Origin: Nitrospirota bacterium
GTDB taxonomy: Bacteria > Nitrospirota > Thermodesulfovibrionia > Thermodesulfovibrionales > UBA9159
Direction: 5' to 3'
Assembly (NCBI GenBank): GCA_023475105.1
Contig: JAMCWJ010000078.1
Coordinates: 1 to 44,365, forward strand
Length of the DNA: 44,365 nt
Position 1 is the first letter of the stretch; every line of letters begins with the position of its first letter. Positions 26,600 through 35,351 of this stretch are shown here, in pieces. Below the pieces are notes generated by a model. That model made no database searches. It was not told the origin of the DNA and saw only the letters and a list, made by a program, of their open reading frames with translations. A program made the translations under genes and the position numbers.

Positions 26600-28717
26600 A
26601 TGAGCGAGCGGCTTAAGAGGATAAGACGGGAGATCGTCGGGGTGGCTTCCGTTTTTGCCGGTATCTATTTCGCCCTGAGTCTCGCAACCTATTCCGAATG
26701 GGATTCCTCCCCTTTTGTGTTCACGACGCTTCCTGCCCGGAACTACGGCGGGATTATCGGTTCCTACGCCGCTGATTTCCTGATCTCTGCGATCGGTCTG
26801 TCGGCGTTCGCTCTTCCCGTCGTATTTTGCGTCTACGGGGTGAGGAGACTGCTCGGCAGGGAAAACCACTGGACCTGTCTCGTCGGCCTCATTCTCTTCG
26901 TCCTTTCGACGTCGATACTTGCGTCGCTGATAACCGCCACCTTCCATATGGAGCTCATACATAAGTCGGGAGGCCTTGCCGGGTATCTCCTCGGCGAGCT
27001 CCTCGTGAGCCTGCTTTCTCTGCCCGGCGCATATATCGTGACCCTGACGCTTTTTCTTTCCTCGCTTATCATCCTGAGCCCGGTCTCCCTCGTCTCTTTT
27101 ATGGTCGGGGAGAAGGGGAAGGAACCTGAAGAAGCCTTCCCGCCTTCGGCGGAAGGACCGATCATCCTGGGGGAACCCTCACCTGTTTTCGATGTTCCGA
27201 AAGCAGACCCTGTCCCGGAGGAAGGCCCTTCGACGGGCCACGAAAGGGAGGGAGTCCCTGAAAGGCGTTCTTTTGCCGGTGCCGGTGACGCGGGTCTGTT
27301 GCCGGGAGAAGGTCCCGTGCGCAGGGGGCAGTATGAGTTGCCGGGAATCGGGCTCCTGCATTCTCCCGCAGCCGTCTCGGCGAGGCCTGCCAGGGAAGAA
27401 ATCCTGACGAGTTCTGCGCTCCTCGAGAGAAAACTGAAGGACTTCGACGTCGAGGGGAAGGTGATCCAGGTGCATTCGGGGCCTGTGGTGACGATGTATG
27501 AATTCGAGCCTGCGCCCGGTGTGAAGATAAACCGCGTCGTCTCCCTCTCCGACGACCTCGCCCTTTCTCTCAAGGCGCAGAGCGTGAGGGTGTCGACCCT
27601 CCAGGGCAAGGCCGCCATAGGGATAGAGGTCCCGAACAGGGTCCGGGAAACCGTCTGTCTCAAAGAAATCGTTGCGTCGGATATTTTTCAGAAGAGCTAT
27701 TCGAAGCTCACCCTTGCGCTCGGCAAGGACATCTTCGGTAATCCCATCGTAGCGGATCTCACCAAAATGCCCCACCTCCTCGTGGCAGGCGCAACAGGGG
27801 CCGGCAAGAGCGTCTCGATCAACTCCATGGTGATGAGCATCCTTTACAAGTCGGCGCCGTCGGAAGTGAAGATGCTGATGATAGACCCCAAGCTGCTCGA
27901 ACTGTCTGCATACGAAAATATCTCCCATCTCATCTCGCCTGTGATCACAGGGGCGAAAGAGGCTGCAGAGGCGCTCAGGAAGATGGTCTTCGAGATGGAG
28001 AGGAGATACAGGCTTCTCGCGGAAAAAGGGGTGAGAAACATCGAGGCCTTCAATCGGATGGTCTCCGACGGGGAGAGGCTCCCTTATCTCGTCGTATTTA
28101 TCGATGAGCTCGCCGATCTGATGTTCGCCTCCGCAAATGAGGTCGAAGATTCGATTGCGCGTCTGGCGCAAATGGCGAGGGCCTCGGGCATACACCTGAT
28201 ACTCGCAACCCAGCGGCCCTCGGTCGATGTAATCACGGGCGTCATAAAGGCGAATTTCCCGGCAAGGATCTCTTTCCAGGTGACCTCGAGGATCGACTCG
28301 AGGACGATTATCGATTCCCAGGGCGCCGAGCAGCTGCTTGGAAAGGGCGACATGCTCATGATGCTGCCCGGGATGAGGATCACGAGGGTTCACGGGGCCC
28401 TTGTTACGGAGGAGGAGATACGTGCGGTCACGAAATTCATCATGACCCAGGGGAGACCTGATTATTCCCTCTTCGAGGCCATTGCAATCGAAGATCCCGA
28501 CAGGGAAGATATTTCGGCCGAGAAGGACGACATGTACGGGAAAGTCCTCGAGTTCGGCGAATCCATGGGAGAGGTCTCGATATCCTCGATCCAGCGGAGA
28601 TTCAAGATCGGCTATAACAGGGCCGCGAGGATGATGGAACTCCTCGAGGAAGACGGCCTTGTCGGTCCCCCGAAGGGCGCGGGAAAACCGAGGGATTTTC
28701 TGAGGAAGAGGAGATAA
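26600..28717 (+). CDS. ftsK: DNA translocase FtsK
   Basis: A 705-residue septal DNA pump of the FtsK/SpoIIIE family, which clears chromosome ends from the division site. Four or so membrane helices fill residues 12-165, then comes a short Pro/Glu-rich linker (about 170-260), much shorter than in E. coli. The motor has Walker A GATGAGKSVSINS (about 395-407), Walker B LVVFIDELADLM (about 494-505) and LILATQRPSVDVITG. The C-terminal gamma winged helix (VSISSIQRRFKIGYNRAARM) reads polar KOPS sites and contacts XerD. The ATG has AAGGAGG four bases upstream. Confidence 0.96.
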   Translation: MSERLKRIRREIVGVASVFAGIYFALSLATYSEWDSSPFVFTTLPARNYGGIIGSYAADFLISAIGLSAFALPVVFCVYGVRRLLGRENHWTCLVGLILFVLSTSILASLITATFHMELIHKSGGLAGYLLGELLVSLLSLPGAYIVTLTLFLSSLIILSPVSLVSFMVGEKGKEPEEAFPPSAEGPIILGEPSPVFDVPKADPVPEEGPSTGHEREGVPERRSFAGAGDAGLLPGEGPVRRGQYELPGIGLLHSPAAVSARPAREEILTSSALLERKLKDFDVEGKVIQVHSGPVVTMYEFEPAPGVKINRVVSLSDDLALSLKAQSVRVSTLQGKAAIGIEVPNRVRETVCLKEIVASDIFQKSYSKLTLALGKDIFGNPIVADLTKMPHLLVAGATGAGKSVSINSMVMSILYKSAPSEVKMLMIDPKLLELSAYENISHLISPVITGAKEAAEALRKMVFEMERRYRLLAEKGVRNIEAFNRMVSDGERLPYLVVFIDELADLMFASANEVEDSIARLAQMARASGIHLILATQRPSVDVITGVIKANFPARISFQVTSRIDSRTIIDSQGAEQLLGKGDMLMMLPGMRITRVHGALVTEEEIRAVTKFIMTQGRPDYSLFEAIAIEDPDREDISAEKDDMYGKVLEFGESMGEVSISSIQRRFKIGYNRAARMMELLEEDGLVGPPKGAGKPRDFLRKRR

Positions 28718-28747
28718 CCGGGCCTCTTTTCCCCCTGTGCCTTTCGC

Positions 28748-28757
28748 GGGGGGGGGG
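28748..28757. repeat. G10 homopolymer between ftsK and glnD
   Basis: Ten consecutive G in the 112-base gap between ftsK and glnD, about 50 bases upstream of the glnD -10. Such tracts change length by slippage in cells and are also error-prone in sequencing. It is non-coding, so any effect would be on expression. Confidence 0.6.
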
Positions 28758-28808
28758 CTGACCCGGAGGTCTGCCTTTCTTCAATCGTGCAGGGACGGAG
28801 AAAACCCG

Positions 28809-28814
28809 TATAAT
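28809..28814 (+). promoter_or_regulatory. -10 element of glnD
   Basis: A perfect TATAAT 15 bases before the glnD ATG at 28830. A transcript from here would have a leader of about 9 bases, too short for a normal ribosome binding site, and none is seen before the ATG. No clear -35 is found. Confidence 0.4.
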
Positions 28815-28829
28815 ATATGTTGAATATAT

Positions 28830-31355
28830 ATGGAGATACGCGAGCTCAGTCAGTTATTGGATAAAGGGTACGGCGGCCGGCAATTAACTTCCCACTTTAC
28901 AGAAAAAATTGATGCGATCATAGGGGAGGCCTTTTGTGCGGGTGCGGATTCCGGTCCGGGCCCGTCGCCGCTCTGTCTGATAGCGGTAGGGGGGTACGGA
29001 AGGCGGGAACTGGCGCCGTTTTCCGACATCGACGTCATGCTCTTTGCACGGGACCGCTCCGCGTCGAAAAAGGCGGAGGAGGCGCTGTACCGGCTATGGG
29101 GTACGAACCTCGATATCAGCCACTCCTTCAGGACCGCAGCGGACTGCATCAGCGAGGCGAAAAAGGACATCAGGACGAAAACGTCCCTCCTCGAGCACCG
29201 GTTCATCGCGGGGGACAGCGACCTTTACCAGTACTTCAGGGAGGAAGTATATCCCGAAATAGCCTTCCGGAACCAGAGGAGTTTCGTTACGGAAAAGCTC
29301 AGGGAGGTGGAGGTCCGCCACAGGAAATTCGGGGATTCCGTCTTTATGCTCGAGCCGAACGTGAAAGAGGGCAAGGGCGGGTTGAGGGATGCCCATACCG
29401 TTCTCTGGGTCGCCTCCGCGGCCTTCAGAGTGCGGCAGTTCGAAGAACTCACGAAGATTCTTACCCCCTATGACTTCCATCGTCTCCGCAAGGCGTATGA
29501 TTTCTTGCTGAAGGTCCGGTTCTCGCTCCATCTTCTGAGCGGCCGGAAGAACGACACCCTTTCCTTCGAGTTTCATGAAAGGGTGGCTGAGCTGCTTGCG
29601 TTCCGGCCTTCGAGGAAGTTCTACGCGGCGGAGCGGTTCATGCGCTACCTCTATCTGAAGGCCTCGATCATTCATGACACCGCGTCCCACGCGCTCGACG
29701 TCTGCAGCCTCCCTTACGTACATCTGCCGGAGGCGATCATGAAAAAGAAGGTAACCCGGAATTTTTTTGTCTCGAAGGACCGGGTCGTATCGACCGCCGA
29801 TATCTCAGGAGATGCGGACCTGATCCTGGAGGCCTTCTATGCGATGTCCCGAACAGGGAAGAAGTTCAGTCCGAAACTGAGGGCGGACATCAGAAAGAAC
29901 CTTTTCCGCATTACGAGAAAAGCGCGGAATTCACCGCGCGCCGTCGAGTGGTTTATGGAGATCATCCGCGGGGACCGGGTATACGAGACGTTGTCGGAGA
30001 TGCACCGCTGCGGGGTCCTCGGGAGATTTCTCCCTGAGTTCGGCGCGCTCAGTTTCCTTGTGGTGTACGAGCCGTATCACCGGTACGCGGTGGACGAGCA
30101 CTCGCTGCAGGCGGTCAGAAAACTTGAGGAACTGGGGCGTACGAAATACAGGAACCTCGAACACCATGCCGCGATCTTCAGGAAGATCCGCCACAGGGAG
30201 GCCCTCATCCTTTCCCTGCTCCTCCACGATATCGGAAAACGGGGTATTACGAGAGACAGCCGCCTCCCCGATACGGAAAAAAGGCATCACGAAGGAGAAG
30301 GATATGTGGAAATAAAGAACGTCATGGAGAGATTCAATCTCGACATACGTCTGAGAAACAGGGTGGAGTTCCTGGTGAAAAACCACACCCTGCTCGCCTC
30401 CGTGGCGTTCAAGAGGGAGACGGACGACCCTGAGGTGATCGCCCAGGTCGCCGACGAGGTGCTCGACAGGGAAAACCTCGATGCGCTCTATCTCCTCACG
30501 TATGCGGATATGGCTGCGGTCGGCCCGGATTTCTGGACGGAATGGAAGGGGTATCTCCTTAGAGAACTATACGAGACCTCTTCCCGCGTTCTCGACGGCT
30601 TTGCGGAGAAGGGCCCCGGACAAATAGAAAGGATGCTCTCGCTCTCAAAAGGGGAAAAAGAAAGAATGAAGGAGTTCCTTTCCCTCATGCCTGCGCGCTA
30701 TCTCCTCTCGACATCCCCTGAAAAAATACACGCCGACTACTGTCTTTCCCGTGACGTGGCGACGAGGGACTTTGCCGTGAGAGTGGAAGAGACCGGGGGA
30801 GGCACAGCGGAAGTCACTGTGGGCGCCTGGGACAGCCCCGGACTTTTCTCGAGGATCGTAGGAGTGCTCTCTTCCCTCGGGATGAACATCTACCGGGCAA
30901 GGGTGTATACCGGCAGGAACGGCCTCGTCATCGACCGGCTGCAGGTTGCGAACTGGGATGAACTCTGGTGGGAAGGGCTCACTGAAAGGATCGGGGAGAA
31001 TCTGTCCCGCGCGGTTACGGCGGAGCTTGCCCCGGAGAGCGAAATACACGGGGGAGAAGCCCGTGTATCCTCAGAGGTCCCCGGCTTTTACGGCAGGTTC
31101 GTCCCCTTCGTCGAGCTCGACAACGAGACTTCGGGCGAATACAGTATCCTCGAATTCTTCGCCCGGGACAGGATCGGTCTCCTGTATGACGCCGCGAGCA
31201 TGATCCACGAAAAGGGCATCGATATCATATCGGCCAGGATCAATACGGAAGCGGGACTTGCACGTGATGTATTCTCGGTCCAGAAGGAAGGGGCACAGAT
31301 ACACGGTCCTCTGGTGACCGACCTCCTTGCGGCGTTATGGGAAAGGTTGAGATGA
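28830..31355 (+). CDS. glnD: PII uridylyltransferase / uridylyl-removing enzyme GlnD
   Basis: An 841-residue nitrogen sensor that adds UMP to PII when glutamine is low and removes it when glutamine is high. The nucleotidyltransferase motif GGYGRRELAPFSDIDVMLF (about residues 53-71) has the two metal-binding Asp of DxD, and EPNVKEGKGGLRD is near 175. The HD domain (about 430-540) includes LLHDIGKRG. Two ACT domains close the protein (about 655-720, DSPGLFSRIVGVLSSLGMNI; about 770-830, DRIGLLYDAASMIHEKGIDI) and would bind glutamine. All parts are intact. It begins a tightly packed run with tamB, bamA and a SurA-like gene; its stop overlaps the tamB start. No PII gene is in the window. Confidence 0.95.
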   Translation: MEIRELSQLLDKGYGGRQLTSHFTEKIDAIIGEAFCAGADSGPGPSPLCLIAVGGYGRRELAPFSDIDVMLFARDRSASKKAEEALYRLWGTNLDISHSFRTAADCISEAKKDIRTKTSLLEHRFIAGDSDLYQYFREEVYPEIAFRNQRSFVTEKLREVEVRHRKFGDSVFMLEPNVKEGKGGLRDAHTVLWVASAAFRVRQFEELTKILTPYDFHRLRKAYDFLLKVRFSLHLLSGRKNDTLSFEFHERVAELLAFRPSRKFYAAERFMRYLYLKASIIHDTASHALDVCSLPYVHLPEAIMKKKVTRNFFVSKDRVVSTADISGDADLILEAFYAMSRTGKKFSPKLRADIRKNLFRITRKARNSPRAVEWFMEIIRGDRVYETLSEMHRCGVLGRFLPEFGALSFLVVYEPYHRYAVDEHSLQAVRKLEELGRTKYRNLEHHAAIFRKIRHREALILSLLLHDIGKRGITRDSRLPDTEKRHHEGEGYVEIKNVMERFNLDIRLRNRVEFLVKNHTLLASVAFKRETDDPEVIAQVADEVLDRENLDALYLLTYADMAAVGPDFWTEWKGYLLRELYETSSRVLDGFAEKGPGQIERMLSLSKGEKERMKEFLSLMPARYLLSTSPEKIHADYCLSRDVATRDFAVRVEETGGGTAEVTVGAWDSPGLFSRIVGVLSSLGMNIYRARVYTGRNGLVIDRLQVANWDELWWEGLTERIGENLSRAVTAELAPESEIHGGEARVSSEVPGFYGRFVPFVELDNETSGEYSILEFFARDRIGLLYDAASMIHEKGIDIISARINTEAGLARDVFSVQKEGAQIHGPLVTDLLAALWERLR

Positions 31356-34300
31356 AAAAGATACTCATCGTTTTTACGCTCGCCCTGATCATCGGCCTCA
31401 CCGCCGCTTTTTTCAGGGGCCGGCACCTGTCGGACTTTCTGAAAGGCCTGATTTTGCCCGAACTTTCGGACCTCACGGGCGAGCGCGTGACGGCGGAGCG
31501 GATCTCGGTGAATATCTTCCCCCTCTTCGCCGAGGCGACGGAGGTGAGGATGTATGATACCGAGGGCCGGATGATCCTGCGCATCCCGAAAGTTAAGGGA
31601 TATGTGGAGCTCTCGGGACTTCTGCGCAAGGAGGTCATCCTGAGGAGGCTTGTGATGAAAAGCGCAGACGTGCAGAGCGATGCGGACAGGATAGAGGCGA
31701 TCATCGGGCATGTGAAGGACTACCTCGCCGTAGAGCGAAAGAACGCGCTCAAGGTTGTGATCAGGACGGCGGTGCTGGAGGGCAGCTCGTTCGCCCTGGG
31801 ATTGAAGGACGGGACGCTGAAGGGGAGCGGATTCGATGTTGAGGCGGTCATCAAGCCCGCATGGAACCTCATATCGAGAAAGCATCCCGGTCCGAGAATA
31901 ACTTTCACATTGAAAGAACTCTCCTCTTCGGTCAAAGGCTGGCCGGAATTGACGGGCGACATCAAAGGGACCGTCGCGCTGAGGGACGACGCGATTGACG
32001 TGAAGGCCCTTCGGATCGGTTTCCTGGGTTCCAGGGTCAATGCGCGAGGTGTTCTCCGGACCGCCGGGAAGGAAGGTGAGCCTTCAGGCGACTTTCAGAT
32101 CGGTCTCGATCTCCTCGCGGACACCGTCAGGAAGATCTTCGGTCTCACGCGGCCCGGTGAAGGGAGGATCACCGCGAAAGGGACCGTGCATCTTGTGCCG
32201 GACGACCTTCTCCGGTCGGAGGTGGACATGGACCTGAAGGGCAGCTTCTATGTCGAGACGCTCATGGAAGTTCTGAAGGTGAAGGAGCGGGTCGAAGGAC
32301 TCGTCGATTTCACCGGAAAGATGAAGGGGCCCCTGAACAGGCTTACCGGGACTGCGCGGGCCCATCTGAAAAAGGGAAATCTCTTCAATGTCCTCGTCGA
32401 CGACGTCACGTGCACTGTCCTTTACGGGGACGAGATGCTCCATTTTAGCGACGGCAAGGCGCTGCTGTACCATGGTCGCGCAACCGCGGATGCGGCGCTT
32501 TCTGTCGGGGCGAAGAGTTATTATTCCCTGAAAGTGACGTTTGCGGACATCGACAGCAAGGGCGCTTTTGCGCTCATAGGCTGGGACCCGGGCGTGCCTG
32601 CCGGCAAGGTGAAGGGCGGCCTGAGTACTGAAGGAGCGAGCTTCAACCCCTCGGGCTGGTATTCCTATGAGAGCACGGCCAGGGGGAATGACATACTGGG
32701 GAGGGTGAGAAGAATAAAGGGTTCCTTCAGTCTCCGCGACGATGTGGTCACCCTTTCCGAATCGGTCGCAAGCACCGATAAATCCTCCATAGGGTTCAGC
32801 GGTTCGGTCGATCTCAAGGCCTCCGGTCTGTCCCTTACCGTTCAGGTAAGGACCGAGGATGTCAGGGACCTGACGCTGCCTTACCTCCGCGAGTTGGCGG
32901 GCTCCGCCGAATTCTCAGGAAGGGTGTCGGGGAGATTCGAGGACCCGCAGATAAGCGGAAAGGTGGGTCTTCACGCTGCATCCTATGAAGGATATTTCCT
33001 TGGCGAGGTGGCCGGTGAGGTGGCGTACAGGAAGAACCTCCTGAATGTCGGCGAAGTGTCTGCGGTGTCAGGGACCCGGCAGGAGGCAACGGTTGCCGTA
33101 AAAGGGAACATCAGATTCCCTGAGGCGAAGGAGCTTTTTGACGTCAGGAAGCCTCTCTACAACCTGAACGTTTCGATGAAGAACGGGGACATCGAAAGGG
33201 CCTTGAAGGTGATCTATAAGAAACAGCCGAAGATCCGCCCGACGGGAAGATTCGATGCCGGTCTCAGCATAACCGGAGCGGGTCCGACACCCCTGTTCAA
33301 GGGTTCGGTGCGGGGGACGCATTTCACCGCGGAAGGTGTTCCTGTCGATTCGGCGTCCTTTCTTTTTGCGTATGACTATATCCGTCTCGCCCTCGACGAT
33401 GTGGTCCTGAAAAAGGGCGATTCCGTACTGACGGGCAGCGGAAGCATCTCCGGCGACGACCGGTTCACGTTCAGATCGGCGATGAGCAAAATCTACGCGA
33501 AGGACCTGCCGCTGCCCGTCAGGGGGATCCCCTCTGACGCCTCTGTGACTTTCCGGGCGGAAGGAAAGGGGACGATCAAGGATCCGCGGATCGAATTGGA
33601 GGGCACAGTCCGGGGCGGAAAAGTCAGGAATGCAGATCTGGGCGGAGGCACGATAAAGGCGTCGGTAAAGGAGAGAACAGCGGACCTTACCCTTACACTT
33701 TTCGACGGCAGGGCGGTCCTGCACGGTGCAGCGAACCTGAACGAGGAGATCCCCTGGAGGGCCCGCCTGGAGGTGAAATCCGGGAGATATGATTCCGTTC
33801 TCGCGGCGTTCCTGAAGGACGTGCCGGAAGACCTGCTCATCAATATGAAGGGATCAGCGGATATGTCGGGGGACAGAAACCATTTTTCCGCGGACGCGTT
33901 CATCGAGCAGTTGAATGCGACGCTCTACGGAAACAACGTGTCGAATGACGGCGATATACGTTTTGCGGTGAAGGGCAGAAAGGTCTTTCTTTCGGAGGTG
34001 AAGCTGAGAAGCGGAAGCGCCTCTTTCAAGGCGTCGGGCGAAACAGAGATCGGCAGGGAATACAACCTCGTCATGGAAGGCAGCTCCAGCCTGCTGCCCC
34101 TGAAGGGATTCGTCAGGAAGATCGATACGATCAGGGGCGATGCAGGGTTCGTTTTTTCCGTCACGGGGAAATGGGACGACCCGAAGATCAACGGCGGCGT
34201 AACCCTGTCCAATGCCGTGTTCGCGCTGAAGGATATGCCGTACCGCCTCAGCTCCCTGAACGGTTATCTCTACATCGATGAAGACAGGGTCGTCATACAG

Positions 34301-35335
34301 AAGCTCTCGGGAAAAATGGCGGGAGGGGATGTGGACGTCTCCGGGATCGCCTTTCTCCGGCGCTTTGCCCTGAAGAGGTTCTATGTCAATGCGGCAATGA
34401 GCGCGATTTCCGTGAATGTCTCGAAGGAGTTTACCGCCAATTTCAGCGGAAGCATGCTGTATTCCGGCACTCCGGAGTCCCAGGTGCTGAGCGGGGAGAT
34501 CAGGATCAACCGCGCACTTTACAAGGAACCGATCGAATGGCAGCTCTCGCTGCTCAGGGCAAGGAAGCGGGAAAGGCCGCGGGGGGACCTCGGCGCTTTC
34601 GAAAAGACGCAGCTGAATCTGAGACTGCAGGGCGCCGACACCATCATGATCAACAACAACCTCGCACGGGCGTCCCTGAGCGCCGACCTCGTTGTACGGG
34701 GCACCGTTGCAAGCCCCTTACTTTTCGGCCGGGTCGAGACGAAGGGCGGCATCGTGTACTTCAGGAACAACGAGTTCAAAATACTCGGCGCGACCGCGGA
34801 TTTCGCAGACCCGAAGAGGATCAATCCGACGATGAACATTATCGCCGAAACGACGATCCAGGGCTATACCGTGCGGCTGAATCTCGACGGGCAGATGGAG
34901 CATTTCAACCTGTCCCTGAGTTCGACCCCGTCCCTGGAGCAGATCGAGATACTGAGCCTGCTTACGGTGGGCACCCTTTCGAACGAGCCGAAGGGCATCC
35001 AGGGGGGGATCGGCGTGAGCGCCGCTACGTCGTTTCTCTCGGGTCAGGTCCAGAATATCGCCCAGGAGCGGCTGCGTAGCCTCACGGGTATCGACAGGAT
35101 CGGAGTGGAGTCCTCCGTTTCGAGGGTCACGGGGAAGTCGGAGCAGCGGCTGACGGTTTCGAAGAGGCTCCTGGGAGACAGGGTCTCCGTCACTTACTCT
35201 ACCGCACTTGGTTCCGTCGCAACGGACGTGATCAGAATAGAATACAATATCGGAAACAATGTTTCCCTGCTCGGGGAGAGAGACGACGTGGGCGCCCTGG
35301 GGGGAAGCATCAAGTTCAGGTTCGGGTTCAAATAG
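31352..35335 (+). CDS. tamB: Translocation and assembly module TamB-like protein
   Basis: A protein of about 1327 residues anchored in the inner membrane by an N-terminal helix (MKKILIVFTLALIIGLTAAFF). The rest is a long, repetitive, beta-rich AsmA-like periplasmic span, expected to form the grooved beta-taco that links both membranes and carries lipids or assists outer-membrane protein insertion. The C-terminal TamB (DUF490) domain is recognisable from about residue 1080: GGIVYFRNNEFKILGATADF, SLEQIEILSLLTVGTLS and SLTGIDRIGVESSVSR. The ATG at 31352 is chosen since it overlaps the glnD stop as ATGA and gives a clean signal anchor; an ATG five codons upstream is possible. It is followed 16 bases later by an Omp85 gene, the expected partner. 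Confidence 0.92.
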   Translation: MKKILIVFTLALIIGLTAAFFRGRHLSDFLKGLILPELSDLTGERVTAERISVNIFPLFAEATEVRMYDTEGRMILRIPKVKGYVELSGLLRKEVILRRLVMKSADVQSDADRIEAIIGHVKDYLAVERKNALKVVIRTAVLEGSSFALGLKDGTLKGSGFDVEAVIKPAWNLISRKHPGPRITFTLKELSSSVKGWPELTGDIKGTVALRDDAIDVKALRIGFLGSRVNARGVLRTAGKEGEPSGDFQIGLDLLADTVRKIFGLTRPGEGRITAKGTVHLVPDDLLRSEVDMDLKGSFYVETLMEVLKVKERVEGLVDFTGKMKGPLNRLTGTARAHLKKGNLFNVLVDDVTCTVLYGDEMLHFSDGKALLYHGRATADAALSVGAKSYYSLKVTFADIDSKGAFALIGWDPGVPAGKVKGGLSTEGASFNPSGWYSYESTARGNDILGRVRRIKGSFSLRDDVVTLSESVASTDKSSIGFSGSVDLKASGLSLTVQVRTEDVRDLTLPYLRELAGSAEFSGRVSGRFEDPQISGKVGLHAASYEGYFLGEVAGEVAYRKNLLNVGEVSAVSGTRQEATVAVKGNIRFPEAKELFDVRKPLYNLNVSMKNGDIERALKVIYKKQPKIRPTGRFDAGLSITGAGPTPLFKGSVRGTHFTAEGVPVDSASFLFAYDYIRLALDDVVLKKGDSVLTGSGSISGDDRFTFRSAMSKIYAKDLPLPVRGIPSDASVTFRAEGKGTIKDPRIELEGTVRGGKVRNADLGGGTIKASVKERTADLTLTLFDGRAVLHGAANLNEEIPWRARLEVKSGRYDSVLAAFLKDVPEDLLINMKGSADMSGDRNHFSADAFIEQLNATLYGNNVSNDGDIRFAVKGRKVFLSEVKLRSGSASFKASGETEIGREYNLVMEGSSSLLPLKGFVRKIDTIRGDAGFVFSVTGKWDDPKINGGVTLSNAVFALKDMPYRLSSLNGYLYIDEDRVVIQKLSGKMAGGDVDVSGIAFLRRFALKRFYVNAAMSAISVNVSKEFTANFSGSMLYSGTPESQVLSGEIRINRALYKEPIEWQLSLLRARKRERPRGDLGAFEKTQLNLRLQGADTIMINNNLARASLSADLVVRGTVASPLLFGRVETKGGIVYFRNNEFKILGATADFADPKRINPTMNIIAETTIQGYTVRLNLDGQMEHFNLSLSSTPSLEQIEILSLLTVGTLSNEPKGIQGGIGVSAATSFLSGQVQNIAQERLRSLTGIDRIGVESSVSRVTGKSEQRLTVSKRLLGDRVSVTYSTALGSVATDVIRIEYNIGNNVSLLGERDDVGALGGSIKFRFGFK

Positions 35336-35351
35336 TGAAGGCGAAGACGGA

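Noticed and set aside
27179-28393. 404-codon frame on the minus strand inside ftsK
   Set aside because: Antisense to intact FtsK motor motifs, with no ribosome binding site or recognisable product.
30058-30315. 85-codon frame on the plus strand inside glnD
   Set aside because: Out-of-frame shadow of the GlnD HD domain region, Arg/Ser-rich with no features.
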